Positions 5,556 through 5,846 of a stretch of 5,846 nucleotides of DNA are shown piece after piece; positions within the stretch are counted from its first letter, which is position 1, and each line of letters starts with the position of its first letter. Made by a program: the position numbers and the translations under genes. Under the pieces are notes generated by a model. That model ran no database searches. It had not been told where the DNA came from and saw only the letters and a list, made by a program, of their open reading frames with translations. The DNA is taken from contig JAFCZU010000408.1 in NCBI GenBank assembly GCA_019314185.1, positions 1-5,846 of the forward strand, read 5' to 3'. The DNA is from Deltaproteobacteria bacterium (lineage in GTDB: Bacteria > Desulfobacterota > Desulfobacteria > Desulfobacterales > ETH-SRB1).

Positions 5556-5846
5556 ATGAAACAATATATTATTGATGATCTAAGGCTCGGTGAATACGAA
5601 AAGATTAAGACTTATCTGGATGAGAATGTTGGTTCCTCAAAGATAGATGGAATATACTGGATACAGCTTGATGAAAATATCCTGACTGACATTCAGGCTG
5701 AACATAAAGAATGCCGGCCATTTTATTTTGCTATAGATATAGAACCTGACCGTGTATCTTGTGAACTTCTTGTAAGATCCAGAAGTACAATAAAATGCAA
5801 TTGTACAAGCTATGCAACCGAATCACAGCGTAACTGGATTATTCAG
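5556..5846 (+). CDS. Conserved hypothetical protein (partial, runs off right edge)
   Basis: An open frame of 97 codons without a stop starts MKQYIIDDLRLGEYEKIKTY and continues with DGIYWIQLDENILTD (31-45), CRPFYFAIDIEPDRVSCELL (53-72) and KCNCTSYATESQRNW (80-94). I recall similar short proteins of unknown function from Desulfobacterales-type genomes, but no named family. There is no signal peptide or membrane segment. The Cys pair in KCNC is too little to claim metal binding. No ribosome site precedes the ATG; the upstream sequence is AT-only. It points away from the injection operon and is probably unrelated host sequence, marking the operon's border. Confidence 0.75.
   Translation, partial: MKQYIIDDLRLGEYEKIKTYLDENVGSSKIDGIYWIQLDENILTDIQAEHKECRPFYFAIDIEPDRVSCELLVRSRSTIKCNCTSYATESQRNWIIQ

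Noticed and set aside
1..5846. CRISPR array, tRNA, rRNA
   Set aside because: No regularly spaced short repeats, cloverleaf-like arms or conserved rRNA stretches were seen; the only direct repeat is the coding one at 1-69 and 565-633.

Overview
The window carries the head of a contractile injection system operon on the minus strand. It encodes a sheath, an inner tube, a baseplate-type zinc protein and accessory proteins of the extracellular contractile injection system (eCIS, phage-tail-like particle) type. No head, portal, integrase or lysis gene is visible, which favours an eCIS over a whole prophage. The moderate AT content and the flavour of the proteins (DUF3467-like gene, conserved hypothetical at the right edge) suggest a Desulfobacterota/Desulfobacterales-like (deltaproteobacterial) bacterium. 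That placement rests on recollection of family members, not on a search.

Layout, in the direction of minus-strand transcription (right to left): a DUF3467-like gene (5247-4798) interrupted by a 179-bp MITE-like element; a small basic-tailed protein (4693-4424); a 656-residue tail sheath (4408-2438); a gp19-type tail tube split by a frame change (2409-1937); a 311-residue two-module zinc-ribbon baseplate protein (1931-996); and a hydrophilic, repeat-bearing protein that starts at 916 and runs off the left edge, also split by a frame change near 608-640. A conserved hypothetical gene on the plus strand starts at 5556, runs off the right edge and is divergent from the operon. The roughly 300-bp AT-rich gap between them should hold the promoters.

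Working together, the tube would polymerise inside the sheath. The zinc-ribbon protein would belong to baseplate assembly. The small protein upstream of the sheath and the repeat-rich protein after the baseplate gene are accessory parts of unproven function. Short spacings (15, 28 and 5 bp) and strong Shine-Dalgarno sites before sheath and tube fit one co-translated structural unit.

The most notable feature is that three of the six minus-strand genes are disturbed. The tube gene has a frame change at a slippery-type heptamer. The repeat-rich gene has lost about 103 bp relative to its own second repeat copy, leaving a stop codon two bases before an in-frame ATG. The DUF3467-like gene carries a 182-bp insertion (element plus target duplication) whose frame appears restored by one extra base nearby. 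Either the locus is decaying, or some of these are tolerated or used as recoding and re-initiation sites.
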